53,088 bases of DNA from Phycisphaeraceae bacterium (lineage in GTDB: Bacteria > Planctomycetota > Phycisphaerae > Phycisphaerales > Zrk34): assembly GCA_028282685.1 (NCBI GenBank), contig JANQHK010000052.1, forward strand, positions 1 to 53,088. The letters are read 5' to 3'. The position numbers were made by a program, and so were the translations under genes. Within the stretch, counting starts at the first letter, position 1. The number at the start of each line of letters is the position of its first letter. The notes beneath the pieces are model-generated. The model saw only the letters and a list, made by a program, of their open reading frames with translations, was not told the DNA's origin and made no database searches. Below, piece by piece: positions 15,754 to 25,146 of the stretch.

Positions 15754-17883
15754 ATGAATACGCGTTCCACCTTGATCCTGCTGGTCGTCGCCCTGCTGCT
15801 GGGCGGTTACTTCCTGGTTTTCGAGACCGACTACTTCGGCCTGCAACATCAGTCAAATCCTTCCGATAAGCCGGCCATCCCCGTCGATGGCGTGGCGCTG
15901 TTCGATTCCGCTCTCATGTCGGATCAGGTGACCCAACTGACCATCGCGCTGCCGGATGAGCCGCCGGTGGTGATCGAGCGCGACGGCGACCGCTGGCGGC
16001 AGACCGCGCCGGTGCGGTTTGCAATGGAGAATTGGGCGGTGGAGGAAGTGGCCCGGCGCATTGCCAACCTGCGTTACACCAACCGCATCGATCCGGCCGA
16101 AAGCACGCTGACCGCGGCCTCGGCGGGATTGGACCCGGCGCAGGCGACGGTGACCATCCGCGGCAAAACGGATGACAAACCCTTCGAGCATGTGCTCAAG
16201 CTCGGGCGCATCGTCGCGGCGGGACGGGCTTACCTGATGCTCAAGGGGGAACCACACCTGCTGGTGACAAGCGATGCTCTGCACGAAAAGCTGCTCGACA
16301 AACCGGTGACCGAATTGCGCGCCAAGTCGTTGACTGTCCCCACCGCCAATCGTTTGCAGTCCGTCACTCTGGTACGTGGAGAACAGACGATCGCCCTTGA
16401 GCAGACGGATGCAAAATGGGCTGTCGTCAAGCCGTACATGGCATCCGCTGATCGCAACGCGGTGGAACACCTGATCGACATGCCACGGCTGGCATCGATC
16501 GATGCGTTCATCGCCGACCAACCCGACGACCTGTCTCGTTATGGCCTGGACACGCCCTCGCGCCGTCTCACACTGACCGCGCGACCCGCTGACGAAAGCA
16601 GCGAGGCCGTCACCCAACACCTGACCATCGGCTCCGCGGCCGATCTGTCCGACGAACGGTTCTTCGCCATGCTGGATGACGTTCCGGTGGTTTTCACATT
16701 GCGTAAAACCGATGTGGCGAAGCTGGATGTCGAGCCGCTCGACCTGCGCAGCCGAAAACTCATCGACATCAATCGCGATGCCATTCAATCGATCGCGCTC
16801 AGATCGTCCGGCACCGACGTTACGCTGTTGCGCGAAGGCGGAACCTGGGCCTTTGACGACCCCAAGCCCGATTACCCCCCGGATGAACAGATGGTTGCCG
16901 GGCTGCTCGATTGCCTGTTGAACACGGAATCGACCGACGCCGAAATCCTGCCCGCGGACGCTCCGGATAAGGCCCCGCGCTCTGTCGTCATCACGCTCAA
17001 CGGTTCCGAACAGACCACATTGATGATTGAGCGGGGGGACAACACCAGTCGCGTTGTGGTCGCCGGGCAAACACTGGCTCAGATCGTGGACACCGCCGGG
17101 ATCGAGCCGCTCTTCGGCGACGCCGCCTACTTCCGCAACCGCACCGTCTGGGACCTCAAACCCGAGCAAGTGAAATCCATCGCGATCCAGCGCACCGGCG
17201 AGTATCCCGCCGAGTTCCGATTTGAACGTACGAATGAGCAATGGCAACTCGATGGATACGATCAACAGAAGTTCAATCAACTGCTCGGCCTGCTCGCGCC
17301 GTTACGAGCCGAGAAGTGGCAGCCGGTCGCACTGGCGCAGTCCGATTTCCCGCTGACCGTAACGCTCACCGACGAGGGGAATCAAACGCACCGCCTGAGC
17401 ATCGCATCGGTTCCGATGCGCATCGGCCTGGCCACCGGGGCCGATTCCCAGTTCGTACTGCCCAAGCCGCTGGTCGATCTGCTGACGGGCGAACTGCGCC
17501 AGACAACGGTGATCGACCTGGAGATCGACGCGATCGCTTCGGTGACGGGCGGCGATTGGACCATCGAGCGCGATGAGAATGCGATGTACACCTTTGCCGG
17601 GGAGCGGGAGTTGGACGAGGCGAAATGCGGCGCGCTGTTCGACACCCTGGCCGGCCTGCAATGCGAACACTGGCTCCAAGCCAAGCCGCGTGACACCGAA
17701 CCGACCCACGTATTGAAAATCAAGCAGCGCAAGGCCGGGGAACACCTGCTGGAACTGTGGATTCCCACGGACTGGTCGAAACAGAAAGCGTTCGGCGTCT
17801 ACGACGGCGGCAAGCCGTTCGTCGTGCATCGCGATGCCGCTGAGAAGCTGGGCGCCCGCCCGGTCCGCGAGCCGGAGAAGTAA
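15754..17883 (+). CDS. DUF4340-domain membrane-anchored protein
   Basis: 709 residues with one N-terminal TM (about 5-23) and a long extracytoplasmic region of repeated beta-rich modules. Recurrent patterns are VTQLTIALP...VVIERDGDRW, VKSIAIQRTGEYPAEFRFER and ASVTGGDWTIERDENAMY, each an xxIxLxRx strand pair followed by a W-containing turn. These are typical DUF4340 repeats. It is always found beside GldG-like genes in such operons and probably forms the outer-facing part of the exporter. A weak hairpin (CCCGC/GCGGG at 17895-17911) follows the stop. Confidence 0.85.
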   Translation: MNTRSTLILLVVALLLGGYFLVFETDYFGLQHQSNPSDKPAIPVDGVALFDSALMSDQVTQLTIALPDEPPVVIERDGDRWRQTAPVRFAMENWAVEEVARRIANLRYTNRIDPAESTLTAASAGLDPAQATVTIRGKTDDKPFEHVLKLGRIVAAGRAYLMLKGEPHLLVTSDALHEKLLDKPVTELRAKSLTVPTANRLQSVTLVRGEQTIALEQTDAKWAVVKPYMASADRNAVEHLIDMPRLASIDAFIADQPDDLSRYGLDTPSRRLTLTARPADESSEAVTQHLTIGSAADLSDERFFAMLDDVPVVFTLRKTDVAKLDVEPLDLRSRKLIDINRDAIQSIALRSSGTDVTLLREGGTWAFDDPKPDYPPDEQMVAGLLDCLLNTESTDAEILPADAPDKAPRSVVITLNGSEQTTLMIERGDNTSRVVVAGQTLAQIVDTAGIEPLFGDAAYFRNRTVWDLKPEQVKSIAIQRTGEYPAEFRFERTNEQWQLDGYDQQKFNQLLGLLAPLRAEKWQPVALAQSDFPLTVTLTDEGNQTHRLSIASVPMRIGLATGADSQFVLPKPLVDLLTGELRQTTVIDLEIDAIASVTGGDWTIERDENAMYTFAGERELDEAKCGALFDTLAGLQCEHWLQAKPRDTEPTHVLKIKQRKAGEHLLELWIPTDWSKQKAFGVYDGGKPFVVHRDAAEKLGARPVREPEK

Positions 17884-17947
17884 TTGCGATAAGCCCCGCG
17901 TAAACGGCGGGTCTTGTTCCGCATCATACTTCCGGCTTCTGAATTGC

Positions 17948-19369
17948 CTACCCCTCAAACATCTTCATCTGGTAGCGTTCCAGCCCGAGCTTGCTGATGG
18001 GCTTGTCGACATCGAGCGGGTATTGGCCGGTCCAGCAGGCGGTGCAGTAGTTATCGTTCGGCAGATCGAGGCAATCGAGCACGCCCTGCATGGACAGGTA
18101 GTGCAGTGTATCGACGCCGATGAACTGGCGGATTTCCTCGACGCTGCGGTTGTTGGCGATCAGCTTGCTGGTGTCGGGGAAGTCGATGCCGTAGTAACAA
18201 CCGTGACGGATCGGCGGACAACTGATGCGCAGGTGGATTTCCTTCGGCCCGGCGCGGCGGAGCTGGGCCATCTTTCCGCGCGTGGTGGTGCCGCGCACGA
18301 TTGAATCGTCCACCACGACAATGCGCTTGTTGCGAACGATCTCGTCGACGACGTTGAGCTTGAGTTGGACGGCGGTGTCGCGCTGGTGCTGCGTGGGCTG
18401 GATGAACGTGCGGCCGACGTAGCGGTTGGGGACGATCCCCTCGCGCAGCGGGATGCCGCTGGCCCGGGCGTAGCCCATCGCCGCCGAGCGCCCCGAGTCC
18501 GGCATCGGCATGACGTAATCGGCTTCCACCGGCGCTTCGCGCGCCAGTTGCTCGCCGAATTTCTCGCGCACCAGTTGCACGGTGTCGCCGAACATCCGGC
18601 TCGACGGGTTGGCGAAATAGACGTGCTCAAAAACGCAGTGCGCCGGCGAGGGACGTTCGGAAAACGACCGGCTGTGCATCCCCTCATCGTCGAGCGTGAC
18701 GATCTCGCCCGGCTCCACCTCGCGGAGCGTCCGCGCGCCCAGCGCATCCAGCGCCACCGTCTCCGAAGCCACGCAGTAATGGCCCTCGGGGGTCTGTCCG
18801 ATCGTCAGCGGGCGGAATCCCCACGGGTCGCGCACCGCCTCGATGCGATCGGCAAACAGCAGCACCAGACTGTAGGCTCCCTGAAGGTGTTGCAGCGCGT
18901 GGTAGAGCGGATCGGATTTGTTTTGGTGGTGCGGCGTGGCCAACAGGTGGAAGATCACCTCGGTATCGGTGGAGGTATGGAAGATGTGGCCCTGCTCTTC
19001 AAAACCCTTGCGGAGCAGCTCGGCGTTGATGAGGTTGCCGTTGTGGGCGATGGCGGCCTGGCCTCCGCTGAACTGCTGGAGCAGCGGCTGCGCGTTGTTG
19101 CAATGGCTGGAGCCGGTGGTCGAATAGCGGTTGTGCCCGATGGCGGCATTGCCGCCCAATTCGGCGAGCCGGCGCGGCGTGAACACTTCGCTGACCAAGC
19201 CCATGCCCGTGTGCGCGTGCAGGACGCCCTCTTCGCTTACGGCGATCCCCGCCGATTCCTGCCCACGATGCTGCATCGCATAGAGCGCGAAGTAAGTGCG
19301 GTGGGCGCTGTCGGCCGGTCCCCAGATACCGAACACGCCGCATTTTTCCTTCTTTTCAATCGGATCCAT
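17948..19369 (-). CDS. purF: amidophosphoribosyltransferase
   Basis: 473 residues. It makes 5-phosphoribosylamine from PRPP and glutamine, the first step of purine synthesis. A 9-residue propeptide (MDPIEKKEK) precedes catalytic Cys10 in CGVFGIWG, as in the Bacillus-type self-processed enzyme. The glutaminase domain has GHNRYSTTG and HNGNL; the PRTase domain has the PRPP loop VVVDDSIVRGTT. Cysteines in HCVFEHVYF, SCPPIRHGC and YCTAC match the [4Fe-4S] ligands of the Bacillus-type class. ATG 19369 is chosen over TTG 19372. No PurR-type operator was recognised. Confidence 0.97.
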   Translation of the reverse strand: MDPIEKKEKCGVFGIWGPADSAHRTYFALYAMQHRGQESAGIAVSEEGVLHAHTGMGLVSEVFTPRRLAELGGNAAIGHNRYSTTGSSHCNNAQPLLQQFSGGQAAIAHNGNLINAELLRKGFEEQGHIFHTSTDTEVIFHLLATPHHQNKSDPLYHALQHLQGAYSLVLLFADRIEAVRDPWGFRPLTIGQTPEGHYCVASETVALDALGARTLREVEPGEIVTLDDEGMHSRSFSERPSPAHCVFEHVYFANPSSRMFGDTVQLVREKFGEQLAREAPVEADYVMPMPDSGRSAAMGYARASGIPLREGIVPNRYVGRTFIQPTQHQRDTAVQLKLNVVDEIVRNKRIVVVDDSIVRGTTTRGKMAQLRRAGPKEIHLRISCPPIRHGCYYGIDFPDTSKLIANNRSVEEIRQFIGVDTLHYLSMQGVLDCLDLPNDNYCTACWTGQYPLDVDKPISKLGLERYQMKMFEG

Positions 19370-19411
19370 CAACGGCTCGATCCAGCGCGGTGTTGAGGGT
19401 CAAAGTCAAAC

Positions 19412-19438
19412 AGTATCGCTGCCCGCTTGCCAGGTCAA
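19412..19438 (-). promoter_or_regulatory. candidate promoter for purF
   Basis: On the minus strand TTGACC (19438-19433), 15-bp spacer, GATACT (19417-19412), about 43 bp before the start codon. The spacer is short. Confidence 0.45.
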
Positions 19439-19499
19439 GAACCGATTCGTAACCTGTTAACGGATCGCTCGTTCGCCCCACCATTTCTCAAGGGGCCGC

Positions 19500-20516
19500 A
19501 TGCTCGACCAGCCGATCGAACAACACGACACGCCGCTCATCGACCGCCCCCGGCCGAAACCCGAGGCATCCACCGAGCCGCCGAAACGCCACAGAGGTAT
19601 TGTTGTCGTCGGTTCGATCAACATGGACCTGGTCATCCGCGCGACCCAACTGCCACGCCCCGGACAAACGGTCCACGGCAGCGATTTCCATACCCTTCCC
19701 GGCGGCAAGGGAGCCAATCAAGCCATTGCCGCCGCACGCCTCGAAGCGGAGGTCCGATTGATCGGATGCGTCGGTGAAGATGCCTACGGCCGACAACTGC
19801 TCGACCATCTCCGCAACGAACAGGTGGATATCAAGCACGTGCGCATCACGCCGGATCGACCCAGCGGTGTGGCGATTATCCAGGTCGATTCCGCCGGTGA
19901 AAACGCCATCACCCATATCGCCGCGGCCAACAGTCAGCTTTGTCCCGATGATTTGAATGTCCTGGAGCCCGCCATCGCTTCCGCTTCCGCCCTGCTCTGC
20001 CAACTCGAGGTGCCGATGAGCACGGTTTGTGCCGCTCTGCGCATCGCCCGGCGGCACCGGGTGATGACCGTCCTCGATCCCGCTCCCGCGCCCAAGCACG
20101 ACATTCCGGACGAGTTATACGAGGTCGATGTACTCAGCCCCAACCAGACCGAAACCGAGCAGATGACCGGGGAACGGGTCGAAAGCGTCGCCGAGGCGAA
20201 ACTGGTGGGAGCGGAACTGGTGCGTCGCGGAGCCCGGTGCGCGGCCCTGAAACTGGGCGGAGAAGGGGCGGTGATCGTCACCGAATCCGGCCTGGTGCAG
20301 CATATACCGCCGTTCCGGACCACCGTGACCGATACCACCGCCGCGGGGGATGCCTTTACCGCCGCGTTGACGGTCGGCCTGACCGAGGGAATGTCATATG
20401 CTGATGCCGCTCGGATGGGTTGCGCCGCCGGGGCTCTGGCTGTGCGGACCATCGGAGCCGGCCAGTCGATGCCCACCCGGGCCCAGGTGATGCGTCTGAT
20501 GCGCTCTCAATGCTGA
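19500..20516 (+). CDS. rbsK: ribokinase
   Basis: 338 residues, PfkB family. It phosphorylates D-ribose at O5. The N-terminal signature is GSINMDLVIRATQLPRPGQT, with PGGKGANQAIAAARL around residues 65-80. The C-terminal PfkB motif is DTTAAGDAFTAAL, with the catalytic Asp in AAGD. The first 32 residues (Pro- and Glu-rich, ending KRHRG) extend beyond the usual RbsK start. The ATG at 19500 has AAGGGG at 19490-19495. No ribose transporter is adjacent, so nucleoside-derived ribose is a plausible substrate. Confidence 0.92.
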   Translation: MLDQPIEQHDTPLIDRPRPKPEASTEPPKRHRGIVVVGSINMDLVIRATQLPRPGQTVHGSDFHTLPGGKGANQAIAAARLEAEVRLIGCVGEDAYGRQLLDHLRNEQVDIKHVRITPDRPSGVAIIQVDSAGENAITHIAAANSQLCPDDLNVLEPAIASASALLCQLEVPMSTVCAALRIARRHRVMTVLDPAPAPKHDIPDELYEVDVLSPNQTETEQMTGERVESVAEAKLVGAELVRRGARCAALKLGGEGAVIVTESGLVQHIPPFRTTVTDTTAAGDAFTAALTVGLTEGMSYADAARMGCAAGALAVRTIGAGQSMPTRAQVMRLMRSQC

Positions 20517-20819
20517 AAATTACGCAATTTGCGGAATAATTTTGCACTTCCGGACCATGGCCGACGCGGCACGTAAATTGCTTGCACCACTGCTCTAAGC
20601 CATGTTTTTCGCCGGATCGAATTGACTTGTCCATCTGCTGTGGTATTGTTTAGAAGTTTGAAGGTAATTATAGAATACGAATCGAGGGTCAACGGTCAGG
20701 GACCAACCACACCAACCGAGTCCGGGCCGGGACACCGACCTTCCTGATCACCCTGTTCTGGGTCTGTTGGGTTTCGCGATGAAGTACGACACACGCAACA
20801 TTACCGCCTCGCGGTAACT
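20517..20819 (+). other. intergenic region upstream of dnaG
   Basis: About 300 bp without a supported gene. It is more AT-rich than its flanks in the first 160 bp. The only element I can support is the candidate promoter at 20622-20649. No riboswitch or repeat was recognised. Confidence 0.6.
20622..20649 (+). promoter_or_regulatory. candidate promoter for dnaG-rpoD
   Basis: TTGACT, 16-bp spacer, TATTGT. This predicts a leader of roughly 160 nt before dnaG. A second AT-rich stretch (TAATTATAGAAT, about 20665-20677) could hold another -10. Confidence 0.5.
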
Positions 20820-22694
20820 GTGGAACTGTACGTGGTGAATCGGGACGACGCGAAAATCCGAGTTCAGCAAGCCACCGATATTGTCGCGCTGATCGGCGAT
20901 CAGGTCGCCCTCAAGCCGCGCGGCAAAGAGTATGTCGGTTTGTGCCCGTTCCACGACGATACCAATCCGTCGATGTACGTGGTTCCGTCCAAGCAGATTT
21001 ACCACTGCTTTTCCTGCGGGGCCGGTGGGGATTGCTTCAGCTTTGTGATGGACTATCACAAGATGAACTTTGCCGATGCGCTGCGTCATCTGGCCGACCG
21101 CGCCGGCATCGAACTGCCCGCCCCGGCGGCCGGTGATTCGGGGTCGCAAACGCGGTCGCAGCGTGAACAGATTCTGGCCGCCAACGTGCAGGCCCTGCGT
21201 TTCTTCCGAAACCTGCTGGCCCATGAATCCCACGGAAAAATCGCCCGCGACTATCTGGCCGACCGCGGCATTGACCACGCCATGATCGAACAGTTCCAGA
21301 TCGGCTACGCTTCCGATCGCTGGGACGGCCTAGCGAAAACCGCGGTGCATCACGGCTGGGCGATCCAGCAACTCGAGCAGGCCGGTCTGCTGGCGCGGCG
21401 GCGCAACGGCGAGGGATACTACGATCGTTTCCGCCATCGCCTGATCTTCCCGATCCTCGATGCGATGAGCCGACCGATCGCCTTCGGCGGTCGCGTGTTG
21501 CCCGGCGGCGCCCTCGATGACAACGCCGATGCGAAGTACCTCAACAGCCCCGAGAACGCGCTGTTCAACAAGTCGGCCACGCTGTACGGCATGCACCGAG
21601 CCAAGCAACCGATTATCCGAAGCCACACCGCCGTGATCGTGGAAGGTTACACCGACGTGATCGCCGCCCACCAGGCGGGCTTTGAGAACGTGGTGGCCAC
21701 GCTGGGCACCGCGCTGACGCGCGATCATGCGCGGGTGTTGCGACACCTGTGCGAACAGGTGGTGCTGATCTTCGATGCCGACGAGGCCGGACAGAAAGCG
21801 GCCGACCGCGCGCTGGAAGTCTTCTTCCGTGAGCCGCTCGATGTGAAGATCGCGATCCTGCCCGAGGGCCGCGATCCCGCCGATCTGTTCAGCTCCGCAC
21901 AGGGCGGCGAGCAATGGCAGCAGACCATCGACCGGGCCGAAGACGCGATCCGATTCACTTTCGAGCGATTGCGATCTCGCTTCCACGCCACCGACACGAT
22001 GGCCGGCCGACAGAAACTGGCCGAGCAGTTCATCCAGCGTCTGGCCGGGCTGGGACTGGGACAGGCCGAACCGGCGCGGCGCGCGATGGTGCTGCACCAC
22101 CTGTCCGACCTGTTGCGACTTGACGTGGCAACGATCGACACGATGCTCCGCCGGGCTCCCGGGCCGCGCAGAGAGTCGGCCGAGCCGGCCGCCGAAGCGG
22201 CGCCGCGTCTGGATGCCCGTGCCCTGGCCGAGCGCATGATCGTCGGCTGCCTGGTCAGCCGACCTTCGTTGTTCCACGCCACCATGCCCGACGGCCGGGA
22301 CCTGTCCGAAGCCGTGCTGCCCGCGGATCTGGCGCACGAGCCGACCCGCCGCCTGTACGAGCAATGGCATGCGTCGCTGTCGCAAACCGATGCCGAACCC
22401 AGTCCCGACCTGCGCAGCGTGCTGAATGAGGAAGCGTTGGTGCGGATGGCGTTGGACCTGCGTATGGAAGTGGACGAACTGACCGACGCCGAGGACGAGC
22501 GCGTCGCGCAGCAGCTGACCGCCGCTTACCGGAGCTGGCGGAAACTGGTCGACCAGCAGCAATACCAGTGGCAGAAGATGCAGCAGCAACCGAGCCAGCC
22601 CATCGACGGCGACGAGGCCCGCCGACTCGCCCAAGCCATCGAGATCACCCGCACCCACCCCGACGCCGGTCGTATTCCGCGCATCACCAAGTAG
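20820..22694 (+). CDS. dnaG: DNA primase
   Basis: 624 residues. It synthesises RNA primers at the replication fork. The CHC2 zinc finger is C42PFH45...C63FSC66. The TOPRIM catalytic core has EGYTDVIAAH with E275 and FDADEAG with D319 and D321. The C-terminal part would bind DnaB helicase. The start is GTG 20820; GTG codons at 20832 and 20835 are plausible alternatives, because conserved sequence begins near KIRVQQATDIV. It lies 73 nt upstream of rpoD, the classical primase-sigma pair, but rpsU is not in front. Confidence 0.96.
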   Translation: MELYVVNRDDAKIRVQQATDIVALIGDQVALKPRGKEYVGLCPFHDDTNPSMYVVPSKQIYHCFSCGAGGDCFSFVMDYHKMNFADALRHLADRAGIELPAPAAGDSGSQTRSQREQILAANVQALRFFRNLLAHESHGKIARDYLADRGIDHAMIEQFQIGYASDRWDGLAKTAVHHGWAIQQLEQAGLLARRRNGEGYYDRFRHRLIFPILDAMSRPIAFGGRVLPGGALDDNADAKYLNSPENALFNKSATLYGMHRAKQPIIRSHTAVIVEGYTDVIAAHQAGFENVVATLGTALTRDHARVLRHLCEQVVLIFDADEAGQKAADRALEVFFREPLDVKIAILPEGRDPADLFSSAQGGEQWQQTIDRAEDAIRFTFERLRSRFHATDTMAGRQKLAEQFIQRLAGLGLGQAEPARRAMVLHHLSDLLRLDVATIDTMLRRAPGPRRESAEPAAEAAPRLDARALAERMIVGCLVSRPSLFHATMPDGRDLSEAVLPADLAHEPTRRLYEQWHASLSQTDAEPSPDLRSVLNEEALVRMALDLRMEVDELTDAEDERVAQQLTAAYRSWRKLVDQQQYQWQKMQQQPSQPIDGDEARRLAQAIEITRTHPDAGRIPRITK

Positions 22695-22767
22695 AACAGG
22701 AACCGCATGACGCATCCAGGCGTCATGGATTACATAACAACGTTTGACCGGAGCAATGAGAGACCCC

Positions 22768-24555
22768 ATGCCTACCACCGCGACCCCATTGACCGCAGAA
22801 GCCCTTGTCGAGGTGACCGCCCCCAGCTACCCCCAGGTCGAGAAATTGATCGAACGGGGCCAGAAGCGCGGGCACATCACCTACGATGAGTTGAACAACA
22901 CCCTGCCCGACGAGATGGTCGACCCGGACAAGATGGACGATCTGCTCAACCGCCTGCGCGATTTGCAGGTGAAGCTGGTGGAATCGTCCCGCCCGGCCAC
23001 CCCCGCCGGCAAGGTCAAGTTCGCCGAAGACGTCAAACCCCCCGTCACCGCCGAAGACCTCGACGGCGAGAGCCCCGAGGAAGTGCGCGCCGCCCTGCAG
23101 CAGGCGCTCAACGAGGCCCAGTCGCGCCGCATCGACGATCCCGTCCGCATGTATCTGACGCAGATGGGCGAGATTTCCCTGCTCACGCGCGAGGAGGAAA
23201 TCCGACTCGCCAAGAAAATCGAAACCACCCGCATGATCTTCCGGCGCAAGGTGCTCGAAAACGATTACTCCGTAAATCAGGCCGTGGACATACTCAGTCT
23301 CGTGGCCAACAGCGAGTTGCCCTTCGACCGCACCATGAAGATTTCCACCGCCGAGGACAACGCCAAGGAAAAGATTTCCTCACGCATCCCGGTGAACCTG
23401 GTCACGATCAAGAAACTGTTGTCGCTGAACGAAGAGGACTGGGACGTCCTGGAAAACGAACGTCCGACCAAGGCCCAGCGCCGCGAGCTCAAGGCCGTCC
23501 TCTGGACGCGCCGCCGCAAGCTCGCCACGCTCATCGAAGAACTGTCGATGCGCACCAGCAAGATTCAGCCCCTGCTGCACAAGCTGCGGTCGCTTTCGCG
23601 CAAGATGAACCAGCTCGTCCGCGACCTGGACAAAGCCGCGAAATACCCCGATCGCTTCGATCCCGATGACGTGCAGGTGATGCAGGAGGAACTGGCCGGC
23701 CTGCGCGGCATGGTGCTGGCCGATCCGGACGAACTGGCCGAGCACGTCGAGCAGATCAACATCGTCTTCGAGGAATACGAACAGGCCAAGCGCGACCTGT
23801 CGGGCGGCAACCTGCGACTGGTCGTCTCGATTGCCAAGAAATACCGCAACCGCGGCCTGAGCTTTCTGGACATCATCCAGGAAGGCAACACCGGCCTGAT
23901 GCGCGCCGTCGATAAATACGAGTACAAGCGCGGGTACAAGTTCTCCACGTACGCCACGTGGTGGATTCGTCAGGCCATCACCCGCGCCATCGCCGATCAT
24001 GCCCGCACCATCCGCATCCCGGTCCACATGATCGAGACGATGAGCAAGCTGCGCAACATCTCCAAGAACCTGCTTCAGGAGCTGGGCCGCGAGCCCACCG
24101 TCGAGGAGGTGGCCAAGATCGCCAAGATGTCCGTGGCCGAGTGCCGGCGCGTGTTGAAGATTTCCCGGCACCCGATCTCGCTGGATCGACCCGTCGGCGA
24201 ATCCGAGGACAGCTACTTCGGCGACTTCATCGAGGACGACCGCGCCGATTCACCCACCGATTCGGCCGCACAGGAAATGCTGCGCGATCGCATCGAGGCC
24301 GTGCTCAAAACGCTGACCTACCGCGAGCGCGAAATCATCAAACTGCGCTACGGACTGGGCGATGGATACACCTACACGCTCGAAGAGGTCGGACGCATCT
24401 TCAAGGTCACCCGCGAGCGCGTCCGCCAGGTCGAGGCCAAGGCCCTGCGCAAGCTCCAGCACCCGGTCCGGTCGCGCAAGCTGGTCGGCTTCCTCGAAAA
24501 CGGCATGGAGCCGGAGGAGGCGGAAGACGAGAAACATGAGCAGGATAAGCCGTAG
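22768..24555 (+). CDS. rpoD: RNA polymerase primary sigma factor
   Basis: 595 residues. Region 1.2 starts at [21 protein letters not shown] long non-conserved segment follows, then region 2 ([38 protein letters not shown]), region 3 (HMIETMSKL) and region 4 ([36 protein letters not shown]). The QAIT/WWIRQ residues predict a standard TATAAT-like -10, consistent with promoters seen in this window. A short region 1.1-like N-terminus is present. ATG 22768 has GAGAG 5 nt upstream; ATG 22756 and TTG 22744 are in frame but badly placed relative to GGAG. Confidence 0.97.
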   Translation: MPTTATPLTAEALVEVTAPSYPQVEKLIERGQKRGHITYDELNNTLPDEMVDPDKMDDLLNRLRDLQVKLVESSRPATPAGKVKFAEDVKPPVTAEDLDGESPEEVRAALQQALNEAQSRRIDDPVRMYLTQMGEISLLTREEEIRLAKKIETTRMIFRRKVLENDYSVNQAVDILSLVANSELPFDRTMKISTAEDNAKEKISSRIPVNLVTIKKLLSLNEEDWDVLENERPTKAQRRELKAVLWTRRRKLATLIEELSMRTSKIQPLLHKLRSLSRKMNQLVRDLDKAAKYPDRFDPDDVQVMQEELAGLRGMVLADPDELAEHVEQINIVFEEYEQAKRDLSGGNLRLVVSIAKKYRNRGLSFLDIIQEGNTGLMRAVDKYEYKRGYKFSTYATWWIRQAITRAIADHARTIRIPVHMIETMSKLRNISKNLLQELGREPTVEEVAKIAKMSVAECRRVLKISRHPISLDRPVGESEDSYFGDFIEDDRADSPTDSAAQEMLRDRIEAVLKTLTYREREIIKLRYGLGDGYTYTLEEVGRIFKVTRERVRQVEAKALRKLQHPVRSRKLVGFLENGMEPEEAEDEKHEQDKP

Positions 24556-24582
24556 TAATCTCTCCGGCGCCAATCGTTGCAT

Positions 24583-24621
24583 GTGAAAAAAGCCGCGGCA
24601 CACCACCGCGGCTTTTTTCAC
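24583..24621. terminator. rho-independent terminator after rpoD
   Basis: A perfect 16-bp stem (GTGAAAAAAGCCGCGG with its complement) encloses a 7-nt CACACCA loop, ending in a T6 run. It terminates dnaG-rpoD and could act in both directions. Confidence 0.95.
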
Positions 24622-24871
24622 GCGCGCCCAAACGCGGCATCTTCTAGAGCATTCTCAATCCAACCATACGGGGCATTGACGAGCCGCGCCCGTAAGAAAG
24701 CGGTCGGCACAACGCCCGAACTCGGCGGAATGTGTGCGGCCTGACACACTTGCAGGAGAGCGAAAGGGCGCACGGGTACCCATGGCCCGATGACCGCTCC
24801 TTGACCGTCGCGGCTCGTTTGATGCACGAACACGCTACGATTGGATCGGGAATGCTCCACAGCGGCCCATG
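24622..24871. other. intergenic region with no recognised element
   Basis: Between the rpoD terminator and the tRNA-Lys terminator. Short open frames exist but have no recognisable protein features, ribosome-binding site or family resemblance. Confidence 0.6.
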
Positions 24872-24898
24872 AAAAAAGCCCCCGGCGCTGCGGGGACT
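24872..24898 (-). terminator. rho-independent terminator of tRNA-Lys
   Basis: On the minus strand AGTCCCCG/CGGGGGCT forms an 8-bp stem with a 6-nt loop, followed by T6, starting 5 nt after the tRNA 3' end. Confidence 0.85.
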
Positions 24899-24902
24899 GA
24901 AA

Positions 24903-24975
24903 TAGCCGGACTGGGACTCGAACCCAGGACCCATGGCTTAAAAGGCCACTGCTCTACCAACTGAGCTATCCGGCT
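24903..24975 (-). tRNA. tRNA-Lys (anticodon UUU)
   Basis: The minus-strand cloverleaf has acceptor stem AGCCGGA/TCCGGCT, U8-A9, D-arm GCTCAGTTGGTAGAGC and anticodon loop CTTTTAA with anticodon TTT. The T-arm is CTGGGTTCGAGTCCCAG and the discriminator is A; CCA is not encoded. It has its own promoter and terminator. Confidence 0.95.
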
Positions 24976-25004
24976 GCACCGCCGGGAGGCGGGAAAGACA
25001 GAAC

Positions 25005-25032
25005 AGTATATCGGTCGTCCGAATCGGTGCAA
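25005..25032 (-). promoter_or_regulatory. promoter for tRNA-Lys
   Basis: On the minus strand TTGCAC, 16-bp spacer, TATACT, 30 bp before the tRNA 5' end. Same spacer length and -10 as the tRNA-Ile promoter. Confidence 0.75.
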
Positions 25033-25080
25033 ATGAATCTCGCGAAAACACCTCGGCGATAAACCGCTTTGGCGTGGCAG

Positions 25081-25109
25081 AAAAACAACCGGACCGAAAA
25101 GGCCCGGCT
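25081..25109 (-). terminator. rho-independent terminator after xylA
   Basis: On the minus strand AGCCGGGCC pairs with GGTCCGGTT (9 bp, including G-T pairs) around a TTTTC loop, followed by GTTTTT. It lies 38 bp past the xylA stop. Confidence 0.8.
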
Positions 25110-25146
25110 GCATGTATGCAAATCGGCTGAATCCTGTTCAATTCAA

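Noticed and set aside
24618-24860. 80-codon minus-strand frame between rpoD and tRNA-Lys
   Set aside because: No ribosome-binding site or domain features, and it overlaps the rpoD terminator.
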